Shown here: one piece after another, positions 17,038 to 25,387 of the stretch | Numbering within the stretch: the stretch's first letter is position 1 | How the letters are laid out: each line of letters opens with the position of its first letter | Assembly (NCBI GenBank): GCA_900079695.1 | Contig: LT599022.1 | Location: 2,007,245-2,071,244 of the forward strand | DNA length: 64,000 nucleotides | Direction: 5' to 3' | Origin: an uncultured Alphaproteobacteria bacterium | GTDB taxonomy: Bacteria > Pseudomonadota > Alphaproteobacteria > Rhodospirillales > Rhodospirillaceae | Program-made: the position numbers and the translations under genes | The notes under the pieces: model-generated | Databases searched by the model: none | Told to the model about the DNA's origin: nothing | What the model saw: the letters and a program-made list of their open reading frames with translations, nothing else

Positions 17038-18212
17038 GCCGGCACCGCCGTCAGCGTCGCCGCACCGACGTTCGTCAGCATCCGCCCGAGCGCAAGCGTC
17101 GCGGCGACGTTGCGCGCGGCGAGGCGAAGGTTCTGCTCGCCCTCGGCGAGCGCCTCCGGCACCGTGCAGCAGCGATAGAGGATGCTGAAGATCGCCTCGA
17201 TGCCGTGGGCGTGAACCTCCCCGGCCTCGTCGGTGAGGCACCCGGCGATGCCGATCACCGGCTTGCCGAAACGCTTGGCGACGCGGGCGACGCCGATCGG
17301 CGTCTTGCCGTGGGCGGTCTGGCCGTCGATGCGGCCCTCGCCGGTGATCACCAGATCGGCGTCGCGCACCGCGTCGGCGAGGCCGACGGCGGCGGTGACG
17401 ATGTCCACGCCCGGCCGCAAATCCGCCCCGAGGAACCCCAACAGCGCCGCCCCGAGTCCCCCCGCCGCGCCCGCGCCGGGAGTCTCGCCGACCGCGACCC
17501 CGAGGGTCTTGCCGATCAGTGCGGCGAAGCGCGCGAGGTTGGCGTCGAGATCCTTCACCATCTCGGGAGTCGCGCCCTTCTGCGGGCCGAAGATCGCCGA
17601 GGCCCCCTTCGGTCCGCACAGCGGGTTGTCGACATCGCAGGCGACCTCGACGCGGCAGTCCCGGAGGCGCGGATCGAGACCGGAGACGTCGATCGCCGCG
17701 ATCTCCGCAAGCGCCGCGCCGCCGAAACCGAGATCGCGACCGCGCGCGTCGGCGAGCTTGACGCCGAGGGCCTGGAGCATGCCCGCGCCGCCGTCGTTGG
17801 TGGCGCTGCCGCCGATGCCGACGATGAGATGGCGCGCGCCGCGGTCGAGCGCCGCGCGGATCAGTTCGCCGACGCCGTAGGTGGTGGTGACGCGCGGGTC
17901 GCGCCGCTCGCGCGGCACCAGCATCAGGCCGTTCGCGGTCGCCGCCTCGATCACCGCCAGTTCACCGTCGCCGGAGAGACCGAAGAACGCCTCCACCGGA
18001 GCGCCGAGGGGGCCGGTGACGGACAGCCGCACGATCGTGCCGCCGGTCGCCTCCACCAGGGTCTCCGCAGTGCCCTCGCCGCCGTCGGCGACCGGCACCT
18101 TGACGTATTCGGCGTCGGGGAAGACCTCGCGGAAGCCCGCCTCGATGGCACGCGCCGCCTCCAGCGCCGACAGGCTTTCCTTGAACGAATCCGGGGCGAT
18201 GACGATCTTCAT
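17034..18212 (-). CDS. Glycerate kinase (GlxK/GarK type)
   Basis: This 392-residue protein belongs to the bacterial glycerate 2-kinase family. Clear motifs: MKIVIAPDSFKESLSA at the N-terminus, VADGGEGTAETLV, GIGGSATNDGGAGMLQALG, and ITGEGRIDGQTAHGKTP. It phosphorylates D-glycerate with ATP, feeding it into glycolysis. AGGAG precedes the ATG at 18212. It follows larE by 22 bp and is the last gene of the kdgT-larA-larC-larE run, suggesting that the pathway served by the LarA-type enzyme ends in glycerate. The tartronate-semialdehyde-reductase-like gene at 117-1004 would also supply its substrate. Confidence 0.9.
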   Translation of the reverse strand: MKIVIAPDSFKESLSALEAARAIEAGFREVFPDAEYVKVPVADGGEGTAETLVEATGGTIVRLSVTGPLGAPVEAFFGLSGDGELAVIEAATANGLMLVPRERRDPRVTTTYGVGELIRAALDRGARHLIVGIGGSATNDGGAGMLQALGVKLADARGRDLGFGGAALAEIAAIDVSGLDPRLRDCRVEVACDVDNPLCGPKGASAIFGPQKGATPEMVKDLDANLARFAALIGKTLGVAVGETPGAGAAGGLGAALLGFLGADLRPGVDIVTAAVGLADAVRDADLVITGEGRIDGQTAHGKTPIGVARVAKRFGKPVIGIAGCLTDEAGEVHAHGIEAIFSILYRCCTVPEALAEGEQNLRLAARNVAATLALGRMLTNVGAATLTAVPA

Positions 18213-18234
18213 CGACGCTCTCCTGGTTGGAAGG

Positions 18235-19032
18235 TCATTCGGCGGCGCGCAGGAACGCCGCGCCACGACGATAGGGACGCACGCCCGCGAACCGCCGCCC
18301 GGCGGCGGCGCAGAGCGCGGCCACGCGGGCTTCGAGCGCGGCGCGCGCCGCCGCCTCGGGCAGGCGTTCGCACTCGACGTAAACCCCGGCGGCGGTGACG
18401 CGGCAGCGCAGCGCCCCGGCGTCGGGCAGCGCGACCGCAAGCTCGCGCTCCGCCGCTTCGACGAACCCCAGCACCTCGGGTTCGACGGCGATGCCGGTCT
18501 CGATGCGGCTGGCGAGGCAGGGCTGGGCGGGCAGTGCCGCGAGATCGTCGAGGCCGAGGGCCGCGGCGAGGCGGTAGATGTCGGCCTTGGTCAGCCCCGC
18601 CTCGACGAACGGGTGGACGACGTTGTGGGCGCGCGCGGCCTCGAGCCCCGGGCGGAAGTCGCCGAGGTCGTCGAGATTGGTGCCGGACGCGATCGTCTTG
18701 CCGGTCGCAGCGGCAATGCGGCGGTAGAGGTTGCTCTTGCAGAAGAAGCAGCGGTTCACCGGGTTGGCGCGATAGTCGGGGTCGGCGAGTTCGCCCGCGT
18801 CCACCAGCCACAACGCCCAGCCGTGGCGCTCGGCGTGCGCCTCGACGCGCGCCGTCGCCTCGGCCGGAACCGCCGCCGAGCGGGCGTGCACGGCGGTCAT
18901 CGCGGTGCGCGAATAGCGATGCGCGACGTAGGCGAGGAGCATGCTGTCGACGCCGCCCGACACCGCCACCGCGAGCGCGTCGTGACGATCGAGCGCCGCC
19001 ACCAGACGGGCCTGCAATTCGCTGTGGGACAT
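18235..19032 (-). CDS. larE: LarE, sulfur insertase for the nickel-pincer cofactor
   Basis: A 265-residue PP-loop ATPase: AVAVSGGVDSM (motif at 25-30), ASGTNLDDLGDFRPG (about 116-129) and QPCLASRIETG around Cys172, the position of the sulfur-donor cysteine. LarE adenylates and thiolates the LarB product. Besides Cys172 it has a CxxC in NRCFFCKSNLY (Cys95, Cys98). Together these match the three-cysteine form known from Thermotoga maritima, which holds a [4Fe-4S] cluster and can turn over, unlike the single-cysteine sacrificial enzyme of Lactobacillus. The start lies 2 bp from the larC stop. Confidence 0.93.
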   Translation of the reverse strand: MSHSELQARLVAALDRHDALAVAVSGGVDSMLLAYVAHRYSRTAMTAVHARSAAVPAEATARVEAHAERHGWALWLVDAGELADPDYRANPVNRCFFCKSNLYRRIAAATGKTIASGTNLDDLGDFRPGLEAARAHNVVHPFVEAGLTKADIYRLAAALGLDDLAALPAQPCLASRIETGIAVEPEVLGFVEAAERELAVALPDAGALRCRVTAAGVYVECERLPEAAARAALEARVAALCAAAGRRFAGVRPYRRGAAFLRAAE

Positions 19033-19034
19033 CC

Positions 19035-20345
19035 TCAACCCTCCTCGGCGAGACGCGCGGCCTTGCGCCGCTGCGCCAGGGATCCGAGCCCCGCGAGGTC
19101 GTCGCTCTCGACCTTGACCGACGCGCCGCCGGGGCGTTCGCTGCGCTTGCGGCGCAACGCGACGCCCTCGACCATAGCGCTTTCGGCGGCGCGCGCCAGC
19201 ACCCGTCGCTCCTCGCGGCGCCAGCGCAGGCCGATCGTCGAAGTTTCGCGGAAGCACGCCTCGCACACGTCCTCGAACGCCTCGGGACGCGCCAGGATCC
19301 GGAAATCGGTGAGCGGACGCCCCTTCTTGCCGACCCGCGCGCCGAGGCTGACGTCGAGCACGCCGGACAGCGCCCGCAACCGCTCCGCGGCCACCCCGAT
19401 TTCCTCGCCGGACATGTCGTCGACGTCGAACCCGAGCACCGTCACCGCGTCGCCCGTGCCCGGAGCCGCCGCACCCGGCGCGAACACCAGCGCGCGGAGG
19501 ATGTTCGGCACGCCCGGCAGATCGCGACTGCCTGCGCCGCACCCCACCGCCTTGAGCGCGCCGCACCGGCGCACGCCGCCCGCGGGGGCGAGATGGGCGA
19601 GAATCGCGCCGCCGGTGGGCGTCACCCGCTCGCCGAACACGCCATCGTCCCGCCACAGGAAGCCCTTGAGAATCTCCGCCGTGGCGGGCGCGGGCACCGG
19701 CAGGCGGCCATGGGCGGCGCGGATCGTGCCGCCGCCGAGCGGCAGTTCGGAGACGCTCCAGGTCGCGCCCGCGAGCGCCGCGGCGATGCTGCCCGCCGCG
19801 ACCACGTCCATCAGCGAATCCCAGTCGGCGATCTCGTGGAAATGCACCTCGTCCACCGGCACGCGGTGCATCCGGCTCTCGGCCTCGGCGAGGCGGCGAA
19901 GGATCGCGATCGCCTCGGCTGCGGTGCCGGGCGAGATCGCAGCGGCGGAAATCCGCGCCGCGATCTCGGGAAAGCGCACCGGCGCGGCGTCGGGATGCGG
20001 ATGGGGGTGCGCGTGCCCGTGGTCGTGGTGATCATGGGCATGATCGTGGTGGTGATCGTGCCCGTGGTCGTGGTCGTGATGATCGTGAACGTGATCATGA
20101 TCGTGAGGATGATCGTGAGGATGATCGTGATGATCCGCCACCAGGGCGAAGCGCAGCGCGGAAATGCCTCCGCTCACGCCCTCTTCGAGGCGCGGAGTCC
20201 CGGCGCAGGCGGGCATCACCGCGGCCAGATCGGCCAGCACCCGCGACCGCAACTCGGGGAACGCGTCGATCAGCGCCGCGACGAACATGTCGCCCGCAGC
20301 GCCGCCGACGGCGTCGAGATGAACGTGCAAACCTTCAGACATCAT
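19035..20345 (-). CDS. larC: LarC, nickel insertase for the pincer cofactor
   Basis: A single uninterrupted frame of 436 residues covering both halves that are split by programmed frameshifting in Lactobacillus plantarum. HLDAVGGAAGDMFVAAL opens the protein; EVHFHEIADWDSLMDVVAA, LPLGGGTI and GERVTPTGGAILAHL follow; the C-terminal half has GFDVDDMSGEEIGVAAERL. LarC uses CTP to insert nickel into the pincer nucleotide. Residues about 70-118 are an exceptionally histidine-rich run (repeated HD, HDHP, HDHDH), probably a nickel-storage or capture loop. The ATG at 20345 overlaps the larA stop (ATGATG; the second ATG is also possible). Confidence 0.92.
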   Translation of the reverse strand: MMSEGLHVHLDAVGGAAGDMFVAALIDAFPELRSRVLADLAAVMPACAGTPRLEEGVSGGISALRFALVADHHDHPHDHPHDHDHVHDHHDHDHGHDHHHDHAHDHHDHGHAHPHPHPDAAPVRFPEIAARISAAAISPGTAAEAIAILRRLAEAESRMHRVPVDEVHFHEIADWDSLMDVVAAGSIAAALAGATWSVSELPLGGGTIRAAHGRLPVPAPATAEILKGFLWRDDGVFGERVTPTGGAILAHLAPAGGVRRCGALKAVGCGAGSRDLPGVPNILRALVFAPGAAAPGTGDAVTVLGFDVDDMSGEEIGVAAERLRALSGVLDVSLGARVGKKGRPLTDFRILARPEAFEDVCEACFRETSTIGLRWRREERRVLARAAESAMVEGVALRRKRSERPGGASVKVESDDLAGLGSLAQRRKAARLAEEG

Positions 20346-21625
20346 TCCACCACCGGCACGACATAGGGACCCTCGGGAATCACCGCCACCGCGGCATCGC
20401 CATGGCGGGCGATGGCGGCGCGGACGGCGGCGTCGACCGACTCCACCAGTTCGACGCCGGTGATGCGGCGTTCCTCCGCGTCGAGACCGGTGGTGTAGAG
20501 CTGGATCGTCGCCATCCGCATCGGCTTGAGCTGCATCTCGGTCTGCCACTCGTCGATTTCGGCGAAGGTTTTGGCCTTCAGCGTGGCGAGGAAGCGCTCC
20601 GGCCCGAGTTCCACCATCCGCGTCTGCGCATCGCGGAACTCGGGCGAGCCGAACCCTTCCGAACACTCGGAGGCGATGATCAGGGTACCGCCCTCCGCGA
20701 GGATGCCCATCGGCGTGACCATGCCCTTGACGGTCTGGTAGTAGGTCTTGTCGAGCGGGTAGCCCGCCGAGGAGGTGACGACGGTCTTGAACCGCCGCGG
20801 CACCTTGACCGCGCAGGCGTCCGCGACGAACGCCACCGCCGCGAGATGGCTTTCGACGATCTCGCCGAAGTTGACGTGGACGAGGTCGCGCTCCTCGTCG
20901 AGCACGGTATTGAGGGCGTAGACCTCGCCGATCTTGGCGGCGATCTCCAGCTGTTCCTCGTGCAGCGGGTTGCCCGCGAGATTGCACTGTACCGCCAGCG
21001 GGTCTTCCATGAACCGCGCCGAGTGGAAGGTGCGGATGGTCTCGTGGTGGGCGACGCCGGGGGCGATCACCTTGCGTCCGCCCGACCATCCCGCCATGAA
21101 GTGCGGCTCGATCAGGCCGGAGACGATCCGCAGATCCGCCTCGACGAAGCGACGGTCGATCTTCACCGGCGTGCCGCGCGAGGTGGGGCCGAGGTCGACG
21201 TGATCGGCGTCGTTGCGGGCGAAATGGTTCTCGACGCGGACGGTCTCCAGCACCCACGGATCGCCGATCAGTTCGGCGAGTTCGGCCCCCTCGTTGGGCC
21301 GATGAAGGCCGGTGGCGACCACCACGGAAATCCGCCCGGCGGGCACCCCCGCCGCCAGCAGGCCCTCGATCAACGGCCGCAGAAACAACCGGTTGGGCAC
21401 CGGCCGGGTGATGTCGCACACCAGGATGCAGGCGCTTTTCCGGCCCTTCGCCAGTTCGGCGTAGGGCGCGGCGCCGACCGGCGCGGCGAGCGCGGCGCGC
21501 ACCGCGCCCGCCGGGTCGGCGAGCTTCTCCAGAACCACCTTGCGAATCACCGTCGGCTCGGCCGCCTCCGGCAGCGCCACCCGGAGCTGGCCGCGGCCGT
21601 AGGCGATCTCGATCATCTTGCTCAT
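20342..21625 (-). CDS. larA: LarA-family nickel-dependent 2-hydroxyacid racemase/epimerase
   Basis: A 427-residue LarA homologue. Residues matching the nickel-pincer site of L. plantarum LarA are present: DITRP (Asp71, Arg74), ATGLHRPN (His108), EPHFMAGWSGGRK (His175, Lys185) and TFHSARF (His201), so it should carry the Ni-pincer cofactor on the lysine. The family interconverts D/L or C2-epimeric 2-hydroxyacids. The substrate is not necessarily lactate: a 2-keto-3-deoxygluconate-type permease lies upstream and glycerate kinase downstream, which favours a sugar acid (aldonate, tetronate) or glycerate-like acid. larC starts on its stop codon. Confidence 0.88.
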   Translation of the reverse strand: MSKMIEIAYGRGQLRVALPEAAEPTVIRKVVLEKLADPAGAVRAALAAPVGAAPYAELAKGRKSACILVCDITRPVPNRLFLRPLIEGLLAAGVPAGRISVVVATGLHRPNEGAELAELIGDPWVLETVRVENHFARNDADHVDLGPTSRGTPVKIDRRFVEADLRIVSGLIEPHFMAGWSGGRKVIAPGVAHHETIRTFHSARFMEDPLAVQCNLAGNPLHEEQLEIAAKIGEVYALNTVLDEERDLVHVNFGEIVESHLAAVAFVADACAVKVPRRFKTVVTSSAGYPLDKTYYQTVKGMVTPMGILAEGGTLIIASECSEGFGSPEFRDAQTRMVELGPERFLATLKAKTFAEIDEWQTEMQLKPMRMATIQLYTTGLDAEERRITGVELVESVDAAVRAAIARHGDAAVAVIPEGPYVVPVVE

Positions 21626-21694
21626 GCTGGAACCACCTGTTTCGGAAATCGACGCACGTGAAGGGGGGCGCGCCGGCCGCGGCCGGCGCGGATC

Positions 21695-22831
21695 TCAGTT
21701 CGGCAGAACGGTTTCGGCCGACGCGGCGACGTCGTCCTCCTCGCCTTCCTCGATGCGGCCGTTGACGCCGCGTTTCCGCTGCCAGCGGTCGATCATGATC
21801 ACCGCGAACGGCCCCATCAGCGCCGTCGAGATCGTCGAGATCGAGATCTGCAACGTCGCGGTGGCGACGAGGTCGTGATACGCCTGCGCCTCCGCCGCGG
21901 TCATCATACCCGAACTCACCGCGATCGTCGCCGCCGCGGCGATCGCGGCGGGGGTGCCGACCGCGTTGCCCGCGGTGGTCGCCTCCGCGACCGGGGCGAT
22001 GACGCTGCGCTCGCGCGCGATGTAACGGAACACCAGCGCGCCGACCGTGCCGGTGAGCACGGTGGTCATCACGCCGAGCAGCAGGCCCGCGGCGACCACG
22101 TCGGGATTGAAGAACACCGCGAGGTTCATCCCCGCGCCGAGCGAAAACGCGAAGAACGGCACCGGCAGCATCTCGCCGGGCTTGAGGAACGCGCGCATCT
22201 TGTCGTCGAGGTTGCCGAGCAGCATGCCGAGCGCGATCGGCAGCAGCACCGCGATGAACGCGATCACCGGGAAGCGCGAGCCGAGCAGGCCGAGCGACAT
22301 CAGGGTGAAGAACGGGCCGTCGTTGAGCGACAGCACCGCCACCGCGGCGGTGTCCGAGCGGTTGCCGTACTGCGCGGTGAGTGCGGCGTACATGCCGCCG
22401 TTGCCGTTGGTCATCGCGGCGATGATGGCGAGGGTGGACAGCCCGAGGAAGCCGCTCATCGGATCGAACATCACCCCGAACAGAACGCCGACGCTGAGGC
22501 CGGTGAGATATTTGGAGGCGGTGAGGATGACGCCCTTCTTCATCGCCCGGCCGCCGACCCGCAGGTTCATCTGCGCGCCCGAGCAGAACAGGAACAGCGC
22601 GATCAGGGTGAGCGCGCTGGTCTTGAACAGCTGCTCGGTGAAGCCGCCGATGCGCAGGAATTCGTAATATCCGGCGGAAGTCTTGGGTGCGCCGAGTTCG
22701 GCGAGGATCGCCTGAACGAAGGGAAGGTGCATCTGGTCGATGGTGTTCATGATCGTGCCGAGCAGCAGCGGCACCACCATCATCCCGCCCGGCACTCTCT
22801 CGATCATGTCCTTGATCGGGACCTGTCTCAT
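21695..22831 (-). CDS. KdgT-family 2-keto-3-deoxygluconate permease-like transporter
   Basis: This 378-residue membrane protein has about ten hydrophobic helices and family landmarks PGGMMVVPLLLGTIMNT near the N-terminus, AAMTNGNGGMYAAL and SLNDGPFFTL mid-protein, and TTAGNAVGTPAAIA towards the end. KdgT proteins import 2-keto-3-deoxygluconate or related sugar acids with protons. It is the first gene of the lar run (69 bp ahead of larA) and lies directly downstream of a -24/-12 promoter, so it probably imports the acid acted on by the LarA-type enzyme. The C-terminal 30 residues are acidic and probably cytosolic. Confidence 0.88.
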   Translation of the reverse strand: MRQVPIKDMIERVPGGMMVVPLLLGTIMNTIDQMHLPFVQAILAELGAPKTSAGYYEFLRIGGFTEQLFKTSALTLIALFLFCSGAQMNLRVGGRAMKKGVILTASKYLTGLSVGVLFGVMFDPMSGFLGLSTLAIIAAMTNGNGGMYAALTAQYGNRSDTAAVAVLSLNDGPFFTLMSLGLLGSRFPVIAFIAVLLPIALGMLLGNLDDKMRAFLKPGEMLPVPFFAFSLGAGMNLAVFFNPDVVAAGLLLGVMTTVLTGTVGALVFRYIARERSVIAPVAEATTAGNAVGTPAAIAAAATIAVSSGMMTAAEAQAYHDLVATATLQISISTISTALMGPFAVIMIDRWQRKRGVNGRIEEGEEDDVAASAETVLPN

Positions 22832-22926
22832 CGCATTCCTCCGACTGTTCTCTGTTTTCTTTCAGCGAAGTGCTGGTGTTGTCGCATGTGTCCGCCGGCC
22901 ATACCCCCACCGGCGAGGGAGCATCC

Positions 22927-22941
22927 GCAAGCGCTATGCCA
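22927..22941 (-). promoter_or_regulatory. Sigma-54 (-24/-12) promoter of the kdgT-lar operon
   Basis: On the minus strand the sequence reads TGGCATAGCGCTTGC: TGGCAT, five bases, TTGC, with the invariant GG and GC separated by exactly 10 bp, as required for RpoN promoters. It lies about 95 bp upstream of the kdgT start, and the gene just upstream encodes an activator with an intact GAFTGA sigma-54 contact loop. The match is seen directly; use in vivo is inferred. Confidence 0.75.
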
Positions 22942-22991
22942 TGGAATATTCTCTTGAAACATCAAGGCTTTGGTTCACAGCCGCCGGAGCC

Positions 22992-23034
22992 GGACGATGC
23001 AAATCGCCGCACCCCGATGGATTTTGCATCGTCC
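22992..23034. promoter_or_regulatory. Inverted repeat, candidate activator binding site (UAS)
   Basis: Perfect 12-bp arms GGACGATGCAAA (22992-23003) and TTTGCATCGTCC (23023-23034) are separated by 19 bp, 50-90 bp upstream of the -24/-12 element and starting at the last base of the activator's stop codon. The position suits an enhancer site for the PrpR-like activator. A terminator for the activator gene is the alternative, but no T-run follows on the minus strand. Confidence 0.5.
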
Positions 23035-24971
23035 TATTCCGCGACCCGCGGCGCGGCGGGATCCTTGAGCCAGCGGGCCAGCGTGGTGCGGTCGACGCCG
23101 AGGCGGCGCGCCGCGCGGCTGCGCGAGCCCCGTTCGAGCGACAACACCCGGGCGACGACGCGGTCGCGGATTTCGCCGAACGAACCTTCGAGCAGATCGC
23201 AGCCTCCGCAAGGCCGGGCCTCCGGACGCGCGCCGTCGATGTCGGCAAGCGCCGGACGCGCCGCGGCGAGCGTCACCACCGCCGCGTCGGCGAGAATCGC
23301 GAGACGCTCCATCACGTTGCTGAGCTGACGGAAGTTCCCCCGCCAGGAACCGGCGACGAGCGCGCGGCGAAGATCGGGCGCGAGATCGGTCGCCGGGCTG
23401 CCGTAGGCCTGCGCATGACGCCGCAGCGCGAACAGCGCGCTCGGCACGATGTCGTCGGGTCGCGCGCGCAGCGGCACGGTCTCGAACTTCAGCACGTTGA
23501 GGCGGTAGAACAGATCCTCGCGGAACGCGCCCGCGGCAACCATTTCCTCGAGGCATTTGTTCGACGCGGCGATCACGCGGATATCCACCGGGATCGGCTG
23601 CTCCGAACCGAGGCGCATCAGCTCGCGCTCCTGGATCACCCGCAGCAGACGGGTCTGCAGCGACTTCTCCAGTTCGCCGACCTCGTCGAGGAACAGCGTG
23701 CCGGTGTGGGCGAGCTCGAAGACGCCTTTCTTGCCCTTGCGCGACGCCCCGGTGAACGCGCCCTCGACGTAGCCGAACAGCTCGCTTTCGAGCAGCGTCG
23801 GCGGAAACGCGCCGCAGTTGACGGCGACGAACGGCCCCTCGGCACGCCGCCCGGCGCGGTGGATCCCCTGGGCGAGCAGTTCCTTGCCGGTGCCGCTTTC
23901 GCCGGTGATGAGAATCGTCGCGTCGGTGCGGGCGTAACGCCGCACCTGATCCAGGCGGCGGCGCATTCCGGCGTCGCGGGTGATGTAGTCCTCGAGGCGA
24001 TACTGCGCGACGAAGCGGTTTTCCTGCCGCTCCTGGCGGCGGATCTTCTGTTCGACGGTATAGATCCGCTCGACCCGTTCAAGGGCGAACACCATGCCGC
24101 GGCCGACGCCGTCGGACACGATCGGATAGAGGTAGCAGACCATCCGGCCGAAGCGGGTCTCCACCACCGGCCCGACTTCCCAGGTGCCGCGCGCCAGGGT
24201 CTCGTGGGCGATCGCCAGCGCCGGGTCGACCGCCTCGATCGGCTGCCCCATCATCTCCGCGCGGGTCATTTGGAAGGCGACCGTCGCGGCGCGATTGGCG
24301 TGGGTGACGCATCCGCCCTGATCGAGCGAGAACACCGCCTTTTCGAACAGGTCGAGGACGGTGGAGAGGTGGTCGCGGTTGACCCGTTCGAGATCGATGG
24401 CGTCGAGCAGCGCGGCCGCGCTTTCGAGCGCCTTGGCGACGCTCTCCGGCCCCGAGGACACCAACCGGAATTCCGGACAAAGCGGCGCGAAACGGCTCTG
24501 CGGAATGGTGTCGCCGATCATCAGATCGACCGGATCGCGGACGAGACGCGCCCGCACCGCCGCCTGCAGCTGCTCGTATTCGAGGGCGTCGGCCTGCTCG
24601 AACAGGATCGAATAGGAGGCGAGGCCGAGGGTGTCGGCCATTTTGGTCAGATCGCGCAGGATCCCGGCGTGGCCGACGATGGCGATGCGGCAGGGTTTGC
24701 CGATCAGATCGGCGAGCACGCGCAGGACGTCGTAGCTGTCGATCTCGATGGCGATCACCGGCAGCGCGGTGTGCTTGCGCAGCAGTTCGGCGGTCTTTCC
24801 GCGGCTGACGAGCACGCGGTAGCCCGCCGCCTCGACCTCGGGCAGCAGCGCCAGCGCGTCTTCGAGATTGGCGGTGCGCACGTCGAACCCGCGCGGCACC
24901 ACCCCCTCCACCTGCCACGCCACCGCGGCAAGCTCGGCGTAAGGTGCGATCAGACAGATTTCGTTGGCCAT
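23034..24971 (-). CDS. PrpR-type sigma-54-dependent transcriptional activator
   Basis: A 645-residue enhancer-binding protein. Residues about 1-185 form a PrpR/PtsR-like sensor domain (ICLIAPYAELAAVAWQV, then the FRLVSSGPESVAKALESA end), followed by a PAS-like segment (about 205-290) and the AAA+ domain with Walker A GESGTGKELLAQ, GAFTGASRKGKKG, and LFLDEVGELE. The C-terminal Fis-type helix-turn-helix is SRSRAARRLGVDRTTLARWL. The intact GAFTGA loop means direct remodelling of sigma-54 polymerase. It lies immediately upstream of, and in the same direction as, the kdgT-lar operon with its -24/-12 promoter, so it is the presumed activator. The effector is likely the imported acid. Confidence 0.9.
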   Translation of the reverse strand: MANEICLIAPYAELAAVAWQVEGVVPRGFDVRTANLEDALALLPEVEAAGYRVLVSRGKTAELLRKHTALPVIAIEIDSYDVLRVLADLIGKPCRIAIVGHAGILRDLTKMADTLGLASYSILFEQADALEYEQLQAAVRARLVRDPVDLMIGDTIPQSRFAPLCPEFRLVSSGPESVAKALESAAALLDAIDLERVNRDHLSTVLDLFEKAVFSLDQGGCVTHANRAATVAFQMTRAEMMGQPIEAVDPALAIAHETLARGTWEVGPVVETRFGRMVCYLYPIVSDGVGRGMVFALERVERIYTVEQKIRRQERQENRFVAQYRLEDYITRDAGMRRRLDQVRRYARTDATILITGESGTGKELLAQGIHRAGRRAEGPFVAVNCGAFPPTLLESELFGYVEGAFTGASRKGKKGVFELAHTGTLFLDEVGELEKSLQTRLLRVIQERELMRLGSEQPIPVDIRVIAASNKCLEEMVAAGAFREDLFYRLNVLKFETVPLRARPDDIVPSALFALRRHAQAYGSPATDLAPDLRRALVAGSWRGNFRQLSNVMERLAILADAAVVTLAAARPALADIDGARPEARPCGGCDLLEGSFGEIRDRVVARVLSLERGSRSRAARRLGVDRTTLARWLKDPAAPRVAE

Positions 24972-25061
24972 CGCCGCGCCTCGCTCCCGCGCGGCGACCG
25001 GCCGCCGCGCGCGCCCGACGATATCACGGATGCGCGGCGCGACGAAACCGAGCGGCGGTTG

Positions 25062-25304
25062 TCAGTGCGCGCAGATCTTCTCAGGCGAGGTGTTGAAGCC
25101 TGCGCCCGCGGGGGCGAACTTGCCGCGCGCGGCGAGGAAGGCGACCAGCGTCGCCGCGTCCATCCCCTCGGCCGAACAGGTGTGGAAGCGCGCCTCGCGC
25201 CCGAAACGCGCCTCGATCGCCGCCGCGAGATCCGCCTCGGTGGCGAAGCCCTCGGGGGTTTCCAGCATCATCTCCAGCACCGCGTGGCCGTGGATGGAGT
25301 CCAT
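25062..25304 (-). CDS. YecH-like small protein (DUF2492)
   Basis: The 80-residue frame from ATG 25304 (AAGGAG eight bases ahead) reads MDSIHGHAVLEMM, then AIEARFGREARFHTCSAEGM and FLAARGKF, ending in KICAH. These match the short YecH/DUF2492 family, whose conserved His and Cys residues (HGH, FHTCSAEGM, C-terminal C-x-H) suggest metal binding. Its function is not established. It stands alone between the sigma-54 activator and kdpE. Confidence 0.8.
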   Translation of the reverse strand: MDSIHGHAVLEMMLETPEGFATEADLAAAIEARFGREARFHTCSAEGMDAATLVAFLAARGKFAPAGAGFNTSPEKICAH

Positions 25305-25387
25305 GTCGTCGCTCCTTGTGCGTCCGTTGCCGCTTCCGGAATGCCGAAAAATCACCTAAAGGTCAACAATTGTTTTCCGGCAACGCG

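Noticed and set aside
19990-20140. Short direct DNA repeats (GATCGTGAG and similar) that could suggest a CRISPR-like or satellite array
   Set aside because: They are in frame within larC and encode the His/Asp-rich loop; there are no unique spacers and the unit is too short.
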